64,000 bases of DNA from Molossus alvarezi (Eukaryota; Chordata; Mammalia; Chiroptera; Molossidae), in assembly GCA_037176705.1 (NCBI GenBank), contig CM073889.1:54243596-54307595 (forward strand), written 5' to 3'. Below the pieces are notes generated by a model. It was given only the letters and a program-made list of their open reading frames with translations. It was not told the origin of the DNA and made no database searches. This document shows positions 25,156 to 38,563 of the stretch, one piece after another (the first letter of the stretch is position 1; the number at the start of each line of letters is the position of its first letter). The position numbers were made by a program, and so were the translations under genes.

Positions 25156-27077
25156 CTTGGATATGAGTTGTTTGCCTGGAAGAGTCTACAAAGCATCTCG
25201 ATACCAAATACAGGCTGCGCTGCAGAAATGAAACATTTTGGTTAGAGCAGTGTTCAGGTCGTGGAAATCTATACCCTATTCAGTTCTACACACATTCTCT
25301 CCATGCGTTACCAAATGAATCAGAGTCATGCCATGGATCCACGATACATTTCACTGTTTGTGCCGATTTCCACATTAACATAAGGTGTAGATACCTGTTT
25401 TCTGCAGAGAATTGAATGTAAACCCTTGTCCTCAGTGTGAAATGCTGGAATTCGCCCGTGGAAATGAATGATAACTCCCGAACTTATGCTTAAAATACCC
25501 TGTGACAAATTCAACCTATTTCTTGATATCTGACAGAATCATCTCCATTATAACAAGGATTCCAAAGAGTTTCAGGCCTTTGAATAATGGTCCTGGATTC
25601 ACATGTTTCAAGAGTATTTCCCAGAAGAACCTATGAAAATTCAGTGGATAATCAAAGGTGTGCATCACTGGTGTTCTTTCTCTGCAGAATTATATAATTA
25701 CATTCAGTTCAAGAGCAGCATGGAAACCTCAATATGGTGTAGTGGCAATTGGACTGTTCAGTGGCTCTCTGTCCTAAAAACAGTGTTCCCATTGACTAAC
25801 TTCTTCACACATGTCTAAATATGGTGAAGAAGATTCTTGGGCTATACCCACTTCACAAAACATGGAACCAACACTGGTGTTCTGTTCTGCAGATTATGTG
25901 TTAGAACAGTTGAGGAAAGTATTGATTCAAGGTAATGTGGCAACCTAACTTTCGACATACTTCTCACCAGAGATCGTTTCTAGGAGCGTTTATACACAGC
26001 AAACCGATTCCAAACGAACTGTGTTAGAACTCTGCAGTTCAGTTGAGAAAACTCACTTCCATGAAGCCTAGAGAGTGAGGCTTCTCCAACCATAAGCTGT
26101 TTTGGTTAAGTACCTAAGAAATGTCTGTTTGTTAAGGTGTAATCACACGAAAACCTAGCAGTGCACGTTTCTTTCTCTTGTTCCCTACACACAATTACAA
26201 GACTTGCTGGTGCAGTCTCAGATATCCTGAATTATGGGCAAAACTCTGTGAGAGCCAGGGGCAACATTCATTGGTGGCATGTTTAAACTTGGGAAATTGA
26301 GTACCTTTGCAAGGAAAGTGTGTAGATACATGTTCTAGTAGGAAACTGATGGAATGATTGAATATTTGCATTTTGGGTCAGGAAATGCACAGATCTTGGC
26401 AAGAGTCATGTGAAACACTTGAATATAGACACTCTCCTCGTGGTGTGGAGAGATCCAGTCTTCTCCTGGAAAGAACAACTAGGACAGGGCACACTGATGT
26501 GTAGAATCAAAAGTTATCCCCTTTTGTGTTCTGTGTTGGTAATGGTTTCCAAGATTGCACAGTTTTCTACAACATTTCTGAAGGCGATTCTTGGAATAAG
26601 TATGGTTTCTTCTGTAGCAGTTTGTTTCGCCTAATTCTTAGTCAGAACAGTGAACCAACCTAGGGTCTAGAATGAAATAATGGAAAGATTGATAACTACT
26701 GGTGTTACACATGTGCCATTCTTGAAACAAAGCAACTGAACACATCTAAAGTGATGTAGTTTAAACATTTGATGTGTACATCCAAGGAGAAATACATGAA
26801 TGTGAAGACACTGACAATACCATGGGTGTTTCACATTGCATTTCTCTGTGAGTTAGAACAAGAGGAGGGTTCTGGAGAAAAGGCACTTGTACAGTTGACC
26901 TGGGTATCAATTTCAATTAGCTACCCACAAATTACGCCCGGTTTGAGCGGCATAGTTTGCATTGGAGAGTTATCCAGTGTTGCATGTAAATGCAGCTGAC
27001 TGCCTTCTTTCCTATACGACAAGAAAGTCAATTTGCACGAGAAGAGGAGGTAACTTTTCAACATACTACTTTTCTTC
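25156..27077 (+). repeat. Satellite unit 14 (1,922 bp), 13-bp deletion
   Basis: Short unit. Near 25945 AACCTAACTTTCGACATAC replaces a segment 13 bp longer in other copies. It also carries TTTCTGAAGGCGATTC near 26576 and AATTACGCCCGG near 26930. It is repeated as unit 18, 7,618 bp downstream. Confidence 0.97.
25941..25960 (+). other. 13-bp deletion with altered junction (unit 14)
   Basis: AACCTAAC is followed by TTTCGACATAC, whereas other units have 24 bases from GTTTGCC to GACATAC. The net loss is 13 bp, with a C at the junction not explained by simple removal. Repeated at 33559-33578 in unit 18. Confidence 0.9.
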
Positions 27078-29011
27078 CTTGGATATGAGTTGTTTGCCTG
27101 GAAGAGTCTACAAAGCATCTCGATACCAAATACATGCTGCGCTGCAGAAATGAAACATTTTGGTTAGAGCAGTGTTCAGGTCGTGGAAATCTATACCCTA
27201 TTCAGTTCTACACACATTCTCTCCATGATTCACCAAATGAATCAGTCATGCCATGGATCCACGATACATTTCACTGTTTGTGCCGATTTCCACATTAACA
27301 TAAGGTGTAGATACCTGTTTTCTGCAGAGAATTGAATGTAAACCCTTGTCCTCAGTGTGAAATGCTGGAATTATCCCGTGGAAATGAATGATAACTCCCG
27401 AACTTATGCTTAAAATACCCTGTGACAGATTCAACCTATTTCTTGATATCTGACAGAACCATCTCCATTATAACCAGGATTCCAAAGAGTTTCAGGCCTT
27501 TGAATAATGGTCCTGGATACACATGTTTCAAGAGTATTTCCCAGAAGAACCTATGAAAATACAGTGGATAATCAAAGGTGTGCATCACTGGTGTTCTTTC
27601 TCTGCAGAATTATTTAATTACATTCAGTTCAAGAGCAGCATGGAAACCTCAATATGGTGTAGTGGCAATTGGACTGTTCCGTGGCTCTCTGTCCTAAAAA
27701 CAGTGTTCCCATTGACTAACTTATTCACATACAGTCTAAATATGGTGAAGAAGATTCTTGGGCTATACCCACTTCACAAAACATAGAACCAACACTGGTG
27801 TTCTGTTCTGCAGATTATTAGTTAGAACAGTTGAGGAAAGTATTGATTCAAGGTAATGTGGCAACCTAACGTTTGCCTATGCCCTTAGACATACTTCTCA
27901 CCAGAGATCGTTTCTAGGAGCGTTTATACACACCAAACCGATTCCAAACGAACTGTGTTAGAACTCTGCAGTTCAGTTGAGGAAACTCACTTCCATGAAG
28001 CCTAGAGAGTGAGGCTTCTCCAACCATAAGCTGTTTTGGTTAAGTACCTAAGAAATGTCTGTTTGTTAAGGTGTAATCACACGAAAACCTAGCAGTGCAC
28101 GTTTCTTTCTCTTGTTCCCTACACACAATTACAAGACTTGCTGGTGCAGTCTCAGATATCCTGAATTATGGGCAAAACTCTGTGAGAGCCAGGGGCAACA
28201 TTCATTGGTGGCATGTTTAAACTTGGGAAATTGAGTACCATTGCAAGGAAAGTGTGTAGATACATGTTCTAGTAGGAAAGTGATGGAATGATTGAATATT
28301 TCCATTTTGGGTCAGGCAATGCACAGATCTTGGCAACAGACATGTGAAACACTTGAATATAGACACTCTCCTCGTGGTGTGGAGAGATCCAGTCTTCTCC
28401 TGGAAAGAACAACTAGGACAGGGCACACTGATGTGTAGAATCAAAAGTTATCCCCTTTTGTGTTCTGTGTTGGTAATGGTTTCCAAGACTGCATAGTTTT
28501 CAACAACATTTCTCAAGGCGATACTTGGAATAAGTATGGTTTCTTCTGTAGCAGTTTGTTTCGCCTTATTCTTAGTCAGAACAGTGAACCAACCTGGGGT
28601 CTAGAATGAAATAATGGAAAGATTGATAACTACTGGTGTTACACATGTGCCATTCTTGAAACAAAGCAACTGAACACATCTAAAGTGATGTAGTTTAAAC
28701 ATTTGATGTGTACATCCAAGGAGAAATACATGAATGTGAAGACACTGACAATTCCATGGGTGTTTCACATTGCATTTCTCTGTGAGTTAGAACAAGAGGA
28801 GGGTTCTGGAGAAAAGGCACTTGTACAGTTGACCTGGGTATCAATTTCAATTAGCTACCCACAAATTATGCCCGGTTTGCGCGGCATAGTTTGCATTGGA
28901 GAGTTATCCAGTGTTGCATGTAAATGCAGCTGACTGCCTTCTTTCCTATACGACAAGAAAGACAATTTGTACGAGAAGAAGAGGTAACTTTTCAACATAC
29001 TACTTTTCTTC
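27078..29011 (+). repeat. Satellite unit 15 (1,934 bp)
   Basis: Diagnostic set: CATGATTCACCAAATG near 27225, AACCAGGATTCC near 27472, TTATTTAATTAC near 27610, TGTTCCGTGG near 27675, ACATAGAACC (a TAG in the common + frame) near 27781, ATTATTAGTTAG near 27815, and CAATTCCATGG near 28749. All recur in unit 19. Confidence 0.97.
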
Positions 29012-30945
29012 CTTGGATATGAGTTGTTTGCCTGGAAGAGTCTACAAAGCATCTCGATACCAAATACAGGGTGCGCTGCAGAAATGAAACATTTTGGTTA
29101 GAGCAGTGTTCAGGTCGTGGAAATCTATACCCTATTCAGTTCTACACACATTCTCTCCATGCGTTACCAAATGAATCAGAGTCATGCCATGGATCCACGA
29201 TACATTTCACTGTTTGTGCCGATTTCCACATTAACATAAGGTGTAGATACCTGTTTTCTGCAGAGAATTGAATGTAAACCCTTGTCCTCAGTGTGAAATG
29301 CTGGAATTATCCCGTGGAAATGAATGATAACTCCCGAACTTATGCTTAAAATACCCTGTGACAGATTCAACCTATTTCTTGATATCTGACAGAATCATCT
29401 CCATTATAACAAGGATTCCAAAGAGTTTCAGGCCTTTGAATAATGGTCCTGGATACACATGTTTCAAGAGTATTTCCCAGAAGAACCTATGAAAATACAG
29501 TGGATAATCAAAGGTGTGCATCACTGGTGTTCTTTCTCTGCAGAATTATAATTACTTTCAGTTCAAGAGCAGCATGGAAACCTCAATATGGTGTAGTGGC
29601 AATTGGACTGTTCAGTGGCTCTCTGTCCTAAAAACAGTGTTCCCATTGACTAACTTCTTCACATACTGTCTAAATATGGTGAAGAAGATTCTTGGGCTAT
29701 ACCCACTTCACAAAACATGGAACCAACACTGGTGTTCTGTTCTGCAGATTATGTGTTAGAACAGTTGAGGAAAGTATTGATTCAAGGTAATGTGGCAACC
29801 TAACGTTTGCCTATGCCCTTAGACATACTTCTCACCAGAGATCGTTTCTAGGAGCGTTTATACACACCAAACCGATTCCAAACGAACTGTGTTAGAACTC
29901 TGCAATTCAGGTGAGGAAACTCATTTCCATGAAGCCTAGAGAGTGAGGCTTCTCCAACCATAAGCTGTTTTGGTTAAGTACCTAAGAAATGTCTGTTTGT
30001 TAAGGTGTAATCACACAAAAACCTAGCAGTGCACGTTTCTTTCTCTTGTTCCCTACACACAATTACAAGACTTGCTGGTGCAGTCTCAGATATCCTGAAT
30101 TATGGGCAGAACTCTGTGAGAGCAAGGGGCAACATTCATTGGTGGCATGTTTAAACTTGGGAAATTGAGTACCTTTGCAAGGAAAGTGTGTAGATACATG
30201 TTCTAGTAAGAAACTGATGGAATGATTGAATATTTCCATTTTGGTTCAGGAAATGCACAGATCTTGGCAACAGTCATGTGAAACACTTGAATATAGACAC
30301 TCTCCTCGTGGTGTGGAGAGATCCAGTCTTCTCCTGGAAAGAACAACTAGGACAGGGCACACTGATGTGTAGAATCAAAAGTTATCCCCTTTTGTGTTCT
30401 GTGTTGGTAATGGTTTCCAAGATTGCATAGTTTTCAACAACATTTCTCAAGGCGATACTTGGAATAAGTATGGTTTCTTCTGTAGCTGTTTGTTTCGCCT
30501 AATTCTTATTCAGAACAGTGAACCAACCTAGGGTCTAGAATGAAATAATGGAAAGATTGATAACTACTGGTGTTACACATGTGCCATTCTTGAAACAAAG
30601 CAACTGAACACATCTAAAGTGATGTAGTTTAAACATTTGATGTGTACATCCAAGGAGAAATACATGAATGTGAAGACACTGACAATACCATGGGTGTTTC
30701 ACATTGCATTTCTCTGTGAGTTAGAACAAGAGGAGGGTTCTGGAGAAAAGGCACTTGTACAGTTGAACTGGGTATCAATTACAATTAGCTACCCACAAAT
30801 TATGCCCGGTTTGAGCGGCATAGTTTGCATTGGAGAGTTATCCAGTGTTGCATGTAAATGCAGCTGACTGCCTTCTTTCCTATACGACAAGAAAGTCAAT
30901 TTGTACGAGAAGAAGAGGTAACTTTTCAACATACTACTTTTCTTC
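29012..30945 (+). repeat. Satellite unit 16 (1,934 bp), unit-11 haplotype
   Basis: Carries the unit 11 marker set 9,658 bp downstream of unit 11, with the extra changes CACACAAAAACC near 30012 and AGCAAGGGGC near 30121. It is repeated as unit 20 at +7,618 bp. Confidence 0.97.
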
Positions 30946-32773
30946 CTTGGATATGAGTTGTTTGACTGGAAGAGTCCACAAAGCATCTCGATACCAAATG
31001 AATCAGAGTCATGCCATGGATCCACTATTCATTTCACTGTTTGTGCCGATTTCCACATTAACATAAGGTGTAGATACCTGTTTTCTGCAGAGAATTGAAT
31101 GTAAACCCTTGTCCTCAGTGTGAAATGCTGGAATAAGCCCGTGGAAATGAACGATAACTTCCGAACTTATGCGTAAAATATCCTGTGACAAATTCAACCT
31201 ATTTCTTGATGTCTGACAGAATCATCTCCATTATAACAAGGATTCCAAAGAGTTTCAGGCCTTTGAATAATGGTCCTGGATACACATGTTTCAAGAGTAT
31301 TTCCCAGAAGAACCTATGAAAATACAGTGGATAATCAAAGGTGTGCATCACTGGTGTTCTTTCTCTGCAGAATTATATAATTACATTCAGTTCAAGAGCA
31401 GCATGGAAACCTCAATATGGTGTAGTGGCAATTGGACTGTTCAGTGGCTCTCTGTCCTAAAAACAGTGTTCCCATTGACTAACTTCTTCACATACAGTCT
31501 AAATATGGTGAAGAAGATTCTTGGGCTATACCCACTTCAAAAAACATGGAACCAACACTGGTGTTCTGTTCTGCAGATTATGTGTTAGAACAGTTGAAGA
31601 AAGTATTGATTCAAGGTAATGTGGCAAGCTAACGTTTGCCTACGCCCTTAGACATACTTCTCACCAGAGATCGTTTCTAGGAGGGTTTATACACACCAAA
31701 CCGATTCCAAACGAACTGTGTTAGAACTCTGCAGTTCAGTTGAGGAAACTCACTTCCATGAAGCCTAGAGAGTGAGGCCTCTCCAACCATAAGCTGTTTT
31801 GGTTAAGTACCTAAGAAATGTCTGTTTGTTAAGGTGTAATCACACGAAAACCTAGCAGTGCACGTTTCTTTCTCTTGTTCCCTACACACAATTACAAGAC
31901 TTGCTGGTGCAGTCTCAGATATCCTGAATTATGGGCAAAACTCTGTGAGAGCCAGGGGCAACATTCATTGGTGGCATGTTTAAACTTGGGAAATTGAGTA
32001 CCTTTGCAAGGAAAGTGTGTAGATACATGTTCTAGTAGGAAACTGATGGAATGATTGAATATTTCCATTTTGGGTCAGGAAATGCACAGATCTTGGCAAG
32101 AGTCATGTGAAACACTTGAATATAGACACTCTCCTCGTGGTGTGGAGAGATCCAGTCTTCTCCTGGAAAGAACAACTAGGACAGGGCACACTGATGTGTA
32201 GAATCAAAAGTTATCCCCTTTTGTGTTCTGTGTTGGTAATGGTTTCCAAGATTGCACAGTTTTCTACAACATTTCTCAAGGCGATACTTGGAATAAGTAT
32301 GGTTTCTTCTGTAGCAGTTTGTTTCGCCTAATTCTTAGTCAGAACAGTGAACCAACCTAGGGTCTAGAATGAAATAATGGAAAGATTGATAACTACTGGT
32401 GTTACACATGTGCCATTCTTGAAACAAAGCAACTGAACACATCTAAAGTGATGTAGTTTAAACATTTGATGTGTACATCCAAGGAGAAATACATGAATGT
32501 GAAGACACTGACAATACCATGGGTGTTTCACATTGCATTTCTCTGTGAGTTAGAACAAGAGGAGGGTTCTGGAGAAAAGGCACTTGTACAGTTGACCTGG
32601 GTATCAATTTCAATTAGCTACCACAAATTATGCCCGGTTTGAGCGGCATAGTTTGCATTGGAGAGTTATCCAGTGTTGCATGTAAATGCAGCTGACTGCC
32701 TTCTTTCCTATACGACAAGAAAGTCAATTTGTACGAGAAGAAGAGGTAACTTTTCAACATACTACTTTTCTTC
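30946..32773 (+). repeat. Satellite unit 17 (1,828 bp), 107-bp deletion
   Basis: Short unit. The 107 bp between two copies of TACCAAAT is missing at 30992-30999. The front is A-like (GGAATAAGCCC, ATACAGTCTAAA, GTTGAAGAAAG, GCAAGCTAAC, GAGGCCTCTCC), while the rear resembles units 12-13. Private change: CTTCAAAAAACATGG near 31535. It is repeated as unit 21. Confidence 0.97.
30992..30999 (+). other. Deletion junction: 107 bp lost between TACCAAAT repeats
   Basis: In intact units such as unit 16, TACCAAAT occurs at 29058 and again at 29165. Here only one copy remains and the 107 bp between is gone, giving a unit of 1,828 bp. The same junction is at 38610 in the second copy of the four-unit block. 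Confidence 0.95.
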
Positions 32774-34695
32774 CTTGGATATGAGTTGTTTGCCTGGAAG
32801 AGTCTACAAAGCATCTCGATACCAAATACAGGCTGCGCTGCAGAAATGAAACATTTTGGTTAGAGCAGTGTTCAGGTCGTGGAAATCTATACCCTATTCA
32901 GTTCTACACACATTCTCTCCATGCGTTACCAAATGAATCAGAGTCATGCCATGGATCCACGATACATTTCACTGTTTGTGCCGATTTCCACATTAACATA
33001 AGGTGTAGATACCTGTTTTCTGCAGAGAATTGAATGTAAACCCTTGTCCTCAGTGTGAAATGCTGGAATTCGCCCGTGGAAATGAATGATAACTCCCGAA
33101 CTTATGCTTAAAATACCCTGTGACAAATTCAACCTATTTCTTGATATCTGACAGAATCATCTCCATTATAACAAGGATTCCAAAGAGTTTCAGGCCTTTG
33201 AATAATGGTCCTGGATTCACATGTTTCAAGAGTATTTCCCAGAAGAACCTATGAAAATTCAGTGGATAATCAAAGGTGTGCATCACTGGTGTTCTTTCTC
33301 TGCAGAATTATATAATTACATTCAGTTCAAGAGCAGCATGGAAACCTCAATATGGTGTAGTGGCAATTGGACTGTTCAGTGGCTCTCTGTCCTAAAAACA
33401 GTGTTCCCATTGACTAACTTCTTCACACATGTCTAAATATGGTGAAGAAGATTCTTGGGCTATACCCACTTCACAAAACATGGAACCAACACTGGTGTTC
33501 TGTTCTGCAGATTATGTGTTAGAACAGTTGAGGAAAGTATTGATTCAAGGTAATGTGGCAACCTAACTTTCGACATACTTCTCACCAGAGATCGTTTCTA
33601 GGAGCGTTTATACACAGCAAACCGATTCCAAACGAACTGTGTTAGAACTCTGCAGTTCAGTTGAGAAAACTCACTTCCATGAAGCCTAGAGAGTGAGGCT
33701 TCTCCAACCATAAGCTGTTTTGGTTAAGTACCTAAGAAATGTCTGTTTGTTAAGGTGTAATCACACGAAAACCTAGCAGTGCACGTTTCTTTCTCTTGTT
33801 CCCTACACACAATTACAAGACTTGCTGGTGCAGTCTCAGATATCCTGAATTATGGGCAAAACTCTGTGAGAGCCAGGGGCAACATTCATTGGTGGCATGT
33901 TTAAACTTGGGAAATTGAGTACCTTTGCAAGGAAAGTGTGTAGATACATGTTCTAGTAGGAAACTGATGGAATGATTGAATATTTGCATTTTGGGTCAGG
34001 AAATGCACAGATCTTGGCAAGAGTCATGTGAAACACTTGAATATAGACACTCTCCTCGTGGTGTGGAGAGATCCAGTCTTCTCCTGGAAAGAACAACTAG
34101 GACAGGGCACACTGATGTGTAGAATCAAAAGTTATCCCCTTTTGTGTTCTGTGTTGGTAATGGTTTCCAAGATTGCACAGTTTTCTACAACATTTCTGAA
34201 GGCGATTCTTGGAATAAGTATGGTTTCTTCTGTAGCAGTTTGTTTCGCCTAATTCTTAGTCAGAACAGTGAACCAACCTAGGGTCTAGAATGAAATAATG
34301 GAAAGATTGATAACTACTGGTGTTACACATGTGCCATTCTTGAAACAAAGCAACTGAACACATCTAAAGTGATGTAGTTTAAACATTTGATGTGTACATC
34401 CAAGGAGAAATACATGAATGTGAAGACACTGACAATACCATGGGTGTTTCACATTGCATTTCTCTGTGAGTTAGAACAAGAGGAGGGTTCTGGAGAAAAG
34501 GCACTTGTACAGTTGACCTGGGTATCAATTTCAATTAGCTACCCACAAATTACGCCCGGTTTGAGCGGCATAGTTTGCATTGGAGAGTTATCCAGTGTTG
34601 CATGTAAATGCAGCTGACTGCCTTCTTTCCTATACGACAAGAAAGTCAATTTGCACGAGAAGAGGAGGTAACTTTTCAACATACTACTTTTCTTC
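32774..34695 (+). repeat. Satellite unit 18 (1,922 bp), copy of unit 14
   Basis: Same length and the same marker set as unit 14, including the 13-bp deletion (near 33563), offset by exactly 7,618 bp. Confidence 0.97.
33559..33578 (+). other. 13-bp deletion, duplicated copy (unit 18)
   Basis: Same altered junction as at 25941, offset 7,618 bp, as part of the tandem four-unit block. Confidence 0.9.
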
Positions 34696-36629
34696 CTTGG
34701 ATATGAGTTGTTTGCCTGGAAGAGTCTACAAAGCATCTCGATACCAAATACATGCTGCGCTGCAGAAATGAAACATTTTGGTTAGAGCAGTGTTCAGGTC
34801 GTGGAAATCTATACCCTATTCAGTTCTACACACATTCTCTCCATGATTCACCAAATGAATCAGTCATGCCATGGATCCACGATACATTTCACTGTTTGTG
34901 CCGATTTCCACATTAACATAAGGTGTAGATACCTGTTTTCTGCAGAGAATTGAATGTAAACCCTTGTCCTCAGTGTGAAATGCTGGAATTATCCCGTGGA
35001 AATGAATGATAACTCCCGAACTTATGCTTAAAATACCCTGTGACAGATTCAACCTATTTCTTGATATCTGACAGAACCATCTCCATTATAACCAGGATTC
35101 CAAAGAGTTTCAGGCCTTTGAATAATGGTCCTGGATACACATGTTTCAAGAGTATTTCCCAGAAGAACCTATGAAAATACAGTGGATAATCAAAGGTGTG
35201 CATCACTGGTGTTCTTTCTCTGCAGAATTATTTAATTACATTCAGTTCAAGAGCAGCATGGAAACCTCAATATGGTGTAGTGGCAATTGGACTGTTCCGT
35301 GGCTCTCTGTCCTAAAAACAGTGTTCCCATTGACTAACTTATTCACATACAGTCTAAATATGGTGAAGAAGATTCTTGGGCTATACCCACTTCACAAAAC
35401 ATAGAACCAACACTGGTGTTCTGTTCTGCAGATTATTAGTTAGAACAGTTGAGGAAAGTATTGATTCAAGGTAATGTGGCAACCTAACGTTTGCCTATGC
35501 CCTTAGACATACTTCTCACCAGAGATCGTTTCTAGGAGCGTTTATACACACCAAACCGATTCCAAACGAACTGTGTTAGAACTCTGCAGTTCAGTTGAGG
35601 AAACTCACTTCCATGAAGCCTAGAGAGTGAGGCTTCTCCAACCATAAGCTGTTTTGGTTAAGTACCTAAGAAATGTCTGTTTGTTAAGGTGTAATCACAC
35701 GAAAACCTAGCAGTGCACGTTTCTTTCTCTTGTTCCCTACACACAATTACAAGACTTGCTGGTGCAGTCTCAGATATCCTGAATTATGGGCAAAACTCTG
35801 TGAGAGCCAGGGGCAACATTCATTGGTGGCATGTTTAAACTTGGGAAATTGAGTACCATTGCAAGGAAAGTGTGTAGATACATGTTCTAGTAGGAAAGTG
35901 ATGGAATGATTGAATATTTCCATTTTGGGTCAGGCAATGCACAGATCTTGGCAACAGACATGTGAAACACTTGAATATAGACACTCTCCTCGTGGTGTGG
36001 AGAGATCCAGTCTTCTCCTGGAAAGAACAACTAGGACAGGGCACACTGATGTGTAGAATCAAAAGTTATCCCCTTTTGTGTTCTGTGTTGGTAATGGTTT
36101 CCAAGACTGCATAGTTTTCAACAACATTTCTCAAGGCGATACTTGGAATAAGTATGGTTTCTTCTGTAGCAGTTTGTTTCGCCTTATTCTTAGTCAGAAC
36201 AGTGAACCAACCTGGGGTCTAGAATGAAATAATGGAAAGATTGATAACTACTGGTGTTACACATGTGCCATTCTTGAAACAAAGCAACTGAACACATCTA
36301 AAGTGATGTAGTTTAAACATTTGATGTGTACATCCAAGGAGAAATACATGAATGTGAAGACACTGACAATTCCATGGGTGTTTCACATTGCATTTCTCTG
36401 TGAGTTAGAACAAGAGGAGGGTTCTGGAGAAAAGGCACTTGTACAGTTGACCTGGGTATCAATTTCAATTAGCTACCCACAAATTATGCCCGGTTTGCGC
36501 GGCATAGTTTGCATTGGAGAGTTATCCAGTGTTGCATGTAAATGCAGCTGACTGCCTTCTTTCCTATACGACAAGAAAGACAATTTGTACGAGAAGAAGA
36601 GGTAACTTTTCAACATACTACTTTTCTTC
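34696..36629 (+). repeat. Satellite unit 19 (1,934 bp), copy of unit 15
   Basis: Carries every private marker of unit 15, including ACATAGAACC near 35399 and ATTATTAGTTAG near 35433, at an offset of 7,618 bp. Confidence 0.97.
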
Positions 36630-38563
36630 CTTGGATATGAGTTGTTTGCCTGGAAGAGTCTACAAAGCATCTCGATACCAAATACAGGGTGCGCTGCAGA
36701 AATGAAACATTTTGGTTAGAGCAGTGTTCAGGTCGTGGAAATCTATACCCTATTCAGTTCTACACACATTCTCTCCATGCGTTACCAAATGAATCAGAGT
36801 CATGCCATGGATCCACGATACATTTCACTGTTTGTGCCGATTTCCACATTAACATAAGGTGTAGATACCTGTTTTCTGCAGAGAATTGAATGTAAACCCT
36901 TGTCCTCAGTGTGAAATGCTGGAATTATCCCGTGGAAATGAATGATAACTCCCGAACTTATGCTTAAAATACCCTGTGACAGATTCAACCTATTTCTTGA
37001 TATCTGACAGAATCATCTCCATTATAACAAGGATTCCAAAGAGTTTCAGGCCTTTGAATAATGGTCCTGGATACACATGTTTCAAGAGTATTTCCCAGAA
37101 GAACCTATGAAAATACAGTGGATAATCAAAGGTGTGCATCACTGGTGTTCTTTCTCTGCAGAATTATAATTACTTTCAGTTCAAGAGCAGCATGGAAACC
37201 TCAATATGGTGTAGTGGCAATTGGACTGTTCAGTGGCTCTCTGTCCTAAAAACAGTGTTCCCATTGACTAACTTCTTCACATACTGTCTAAATATGGTGA
37301 AGAAGATTCTTGGGCTATACCCACTTCACAAAACATGGAACCAACACTGGTGTTCTGTTCTGCAGATTATGTGTTAGAACAGTTGAGGAAAGTATTGATT
37401 CAAGGTAATGTGGCAACCTAACGTTTGCCTATGCCCTTAGACATACTTCTCACCAGAGATCGTTTCTAGGAGCGTTTATACACACCAAACCGATTCCAAA
37501 CGAACTGTGTTAGAACTCTGCAATTCAGGTGAGGAAACTCATTTCCATGAAGCCTAGAGAGTGAGGCTTCTCCAACCATAAGCTGTTTTGGTTAAGTACC
37601 TAAGAAATGTCTGTTTGTTAAGGTGTAATCACACAAAAACCTAGCAGTGCACGTTTCTTTCTCTTGTTCCCTACACACAATTACAAGACTTGCTGGTGCA
37701 GTCTCAGATATCCTGAATTATGGGCAGAACTCTGTGAGAGCAAGGGGCAACATTCATTGGTGGCATGTTTAAACTTGGGAAATTGAGTACCTTTGCAAGG
37801 AAAGTGTGTAGATACATGTTCTAGTAAGAAACTGATGGAATGATTGAATATTTCCATTTTGGTTCAGGAAATGCACAGATCTTGGCAACAGTCATGTGAA
37901 ACACTTGAATATAGACACTCTCCTCGTGGTGTGGAGAGATCCAGTCTTCTCCTGGAAAGAACAACTAGGACAGGGCACACTGATGTGTAGAATCAAAAGT
38001 TATCCCCTTTTGTGTTCTGTGTTGGTAATGGTTTCCAAGATTGCATAGTTTTCAACAACATTTCTCAAGGCGATACTTGGAATAAGTATGGTTTCTTCTG
38101 TAGCTGTTTGTTTCGCCTAATTCTTATTCAGAACAGTGAACCAACCTAGGGTCTAGAATGAAATAATGGAAAGATTGATAACTACTGGTGTTACACATGT
38201 GCCATTCTTGAAACAAAGCAACTGAACACATCTAAAGTGATGTAGTTTAAACATTTGATGTGTACATCCAAGGAGAAATACATGAATGTGAAGACACTGA
38301 CAATACCATGGGTGTTTCACATTGCATTTCTCTGTGAGTTAGAACAAGAGGAGGGTTCTGGAGAAAAGGCACTTGTACAGTTGAACTGGGTATCAATTAC
38401 AATTAGCTACCCACAAATTATGCCCGGTTTGAGCGGCATAGTTTGCATTGGAGAGTTATCCAGTGTTGCATGTAAATGCAGCTGACTGCCTTCTTTCCTA
38501 TACGACAAGAAAGTCAATTTGTACGAGAAGAAGAGGTAACTTTTCAACATACTACTTTTCTTC
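36630..38563 (+). repeat. Satellite unit 20 (1,934 bp), copy of unit 16
   Basis: Carries the unit 16 markers, including GAATTATAATTAC near 37161, CACACAAAAACC near 37630 and CAAGGGGC near 37741, at an offset of 7,618 bp. Confidence 0.97.

Larger units (their letters stand above)
24349..31966 (+). repeat. Four-unit higher-order block, copy 1 (7,618 bp)
   Basis: Bases 24349-32285 match 31967-39903 at a constant offset of 7,618 bp. They share the 13-bp deletion (25945/33563), the TAG variant (27781/35399), the two-base loss (29543/37161) and the 107-bp deletion junction (30992/38610). I saw no mismatch in the rows compared. The block is four consecutive units of unequal length, so the phase is unambiguous. 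The left edge is set by mismatches at 24340 and 24348. Confidence 0.95.
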
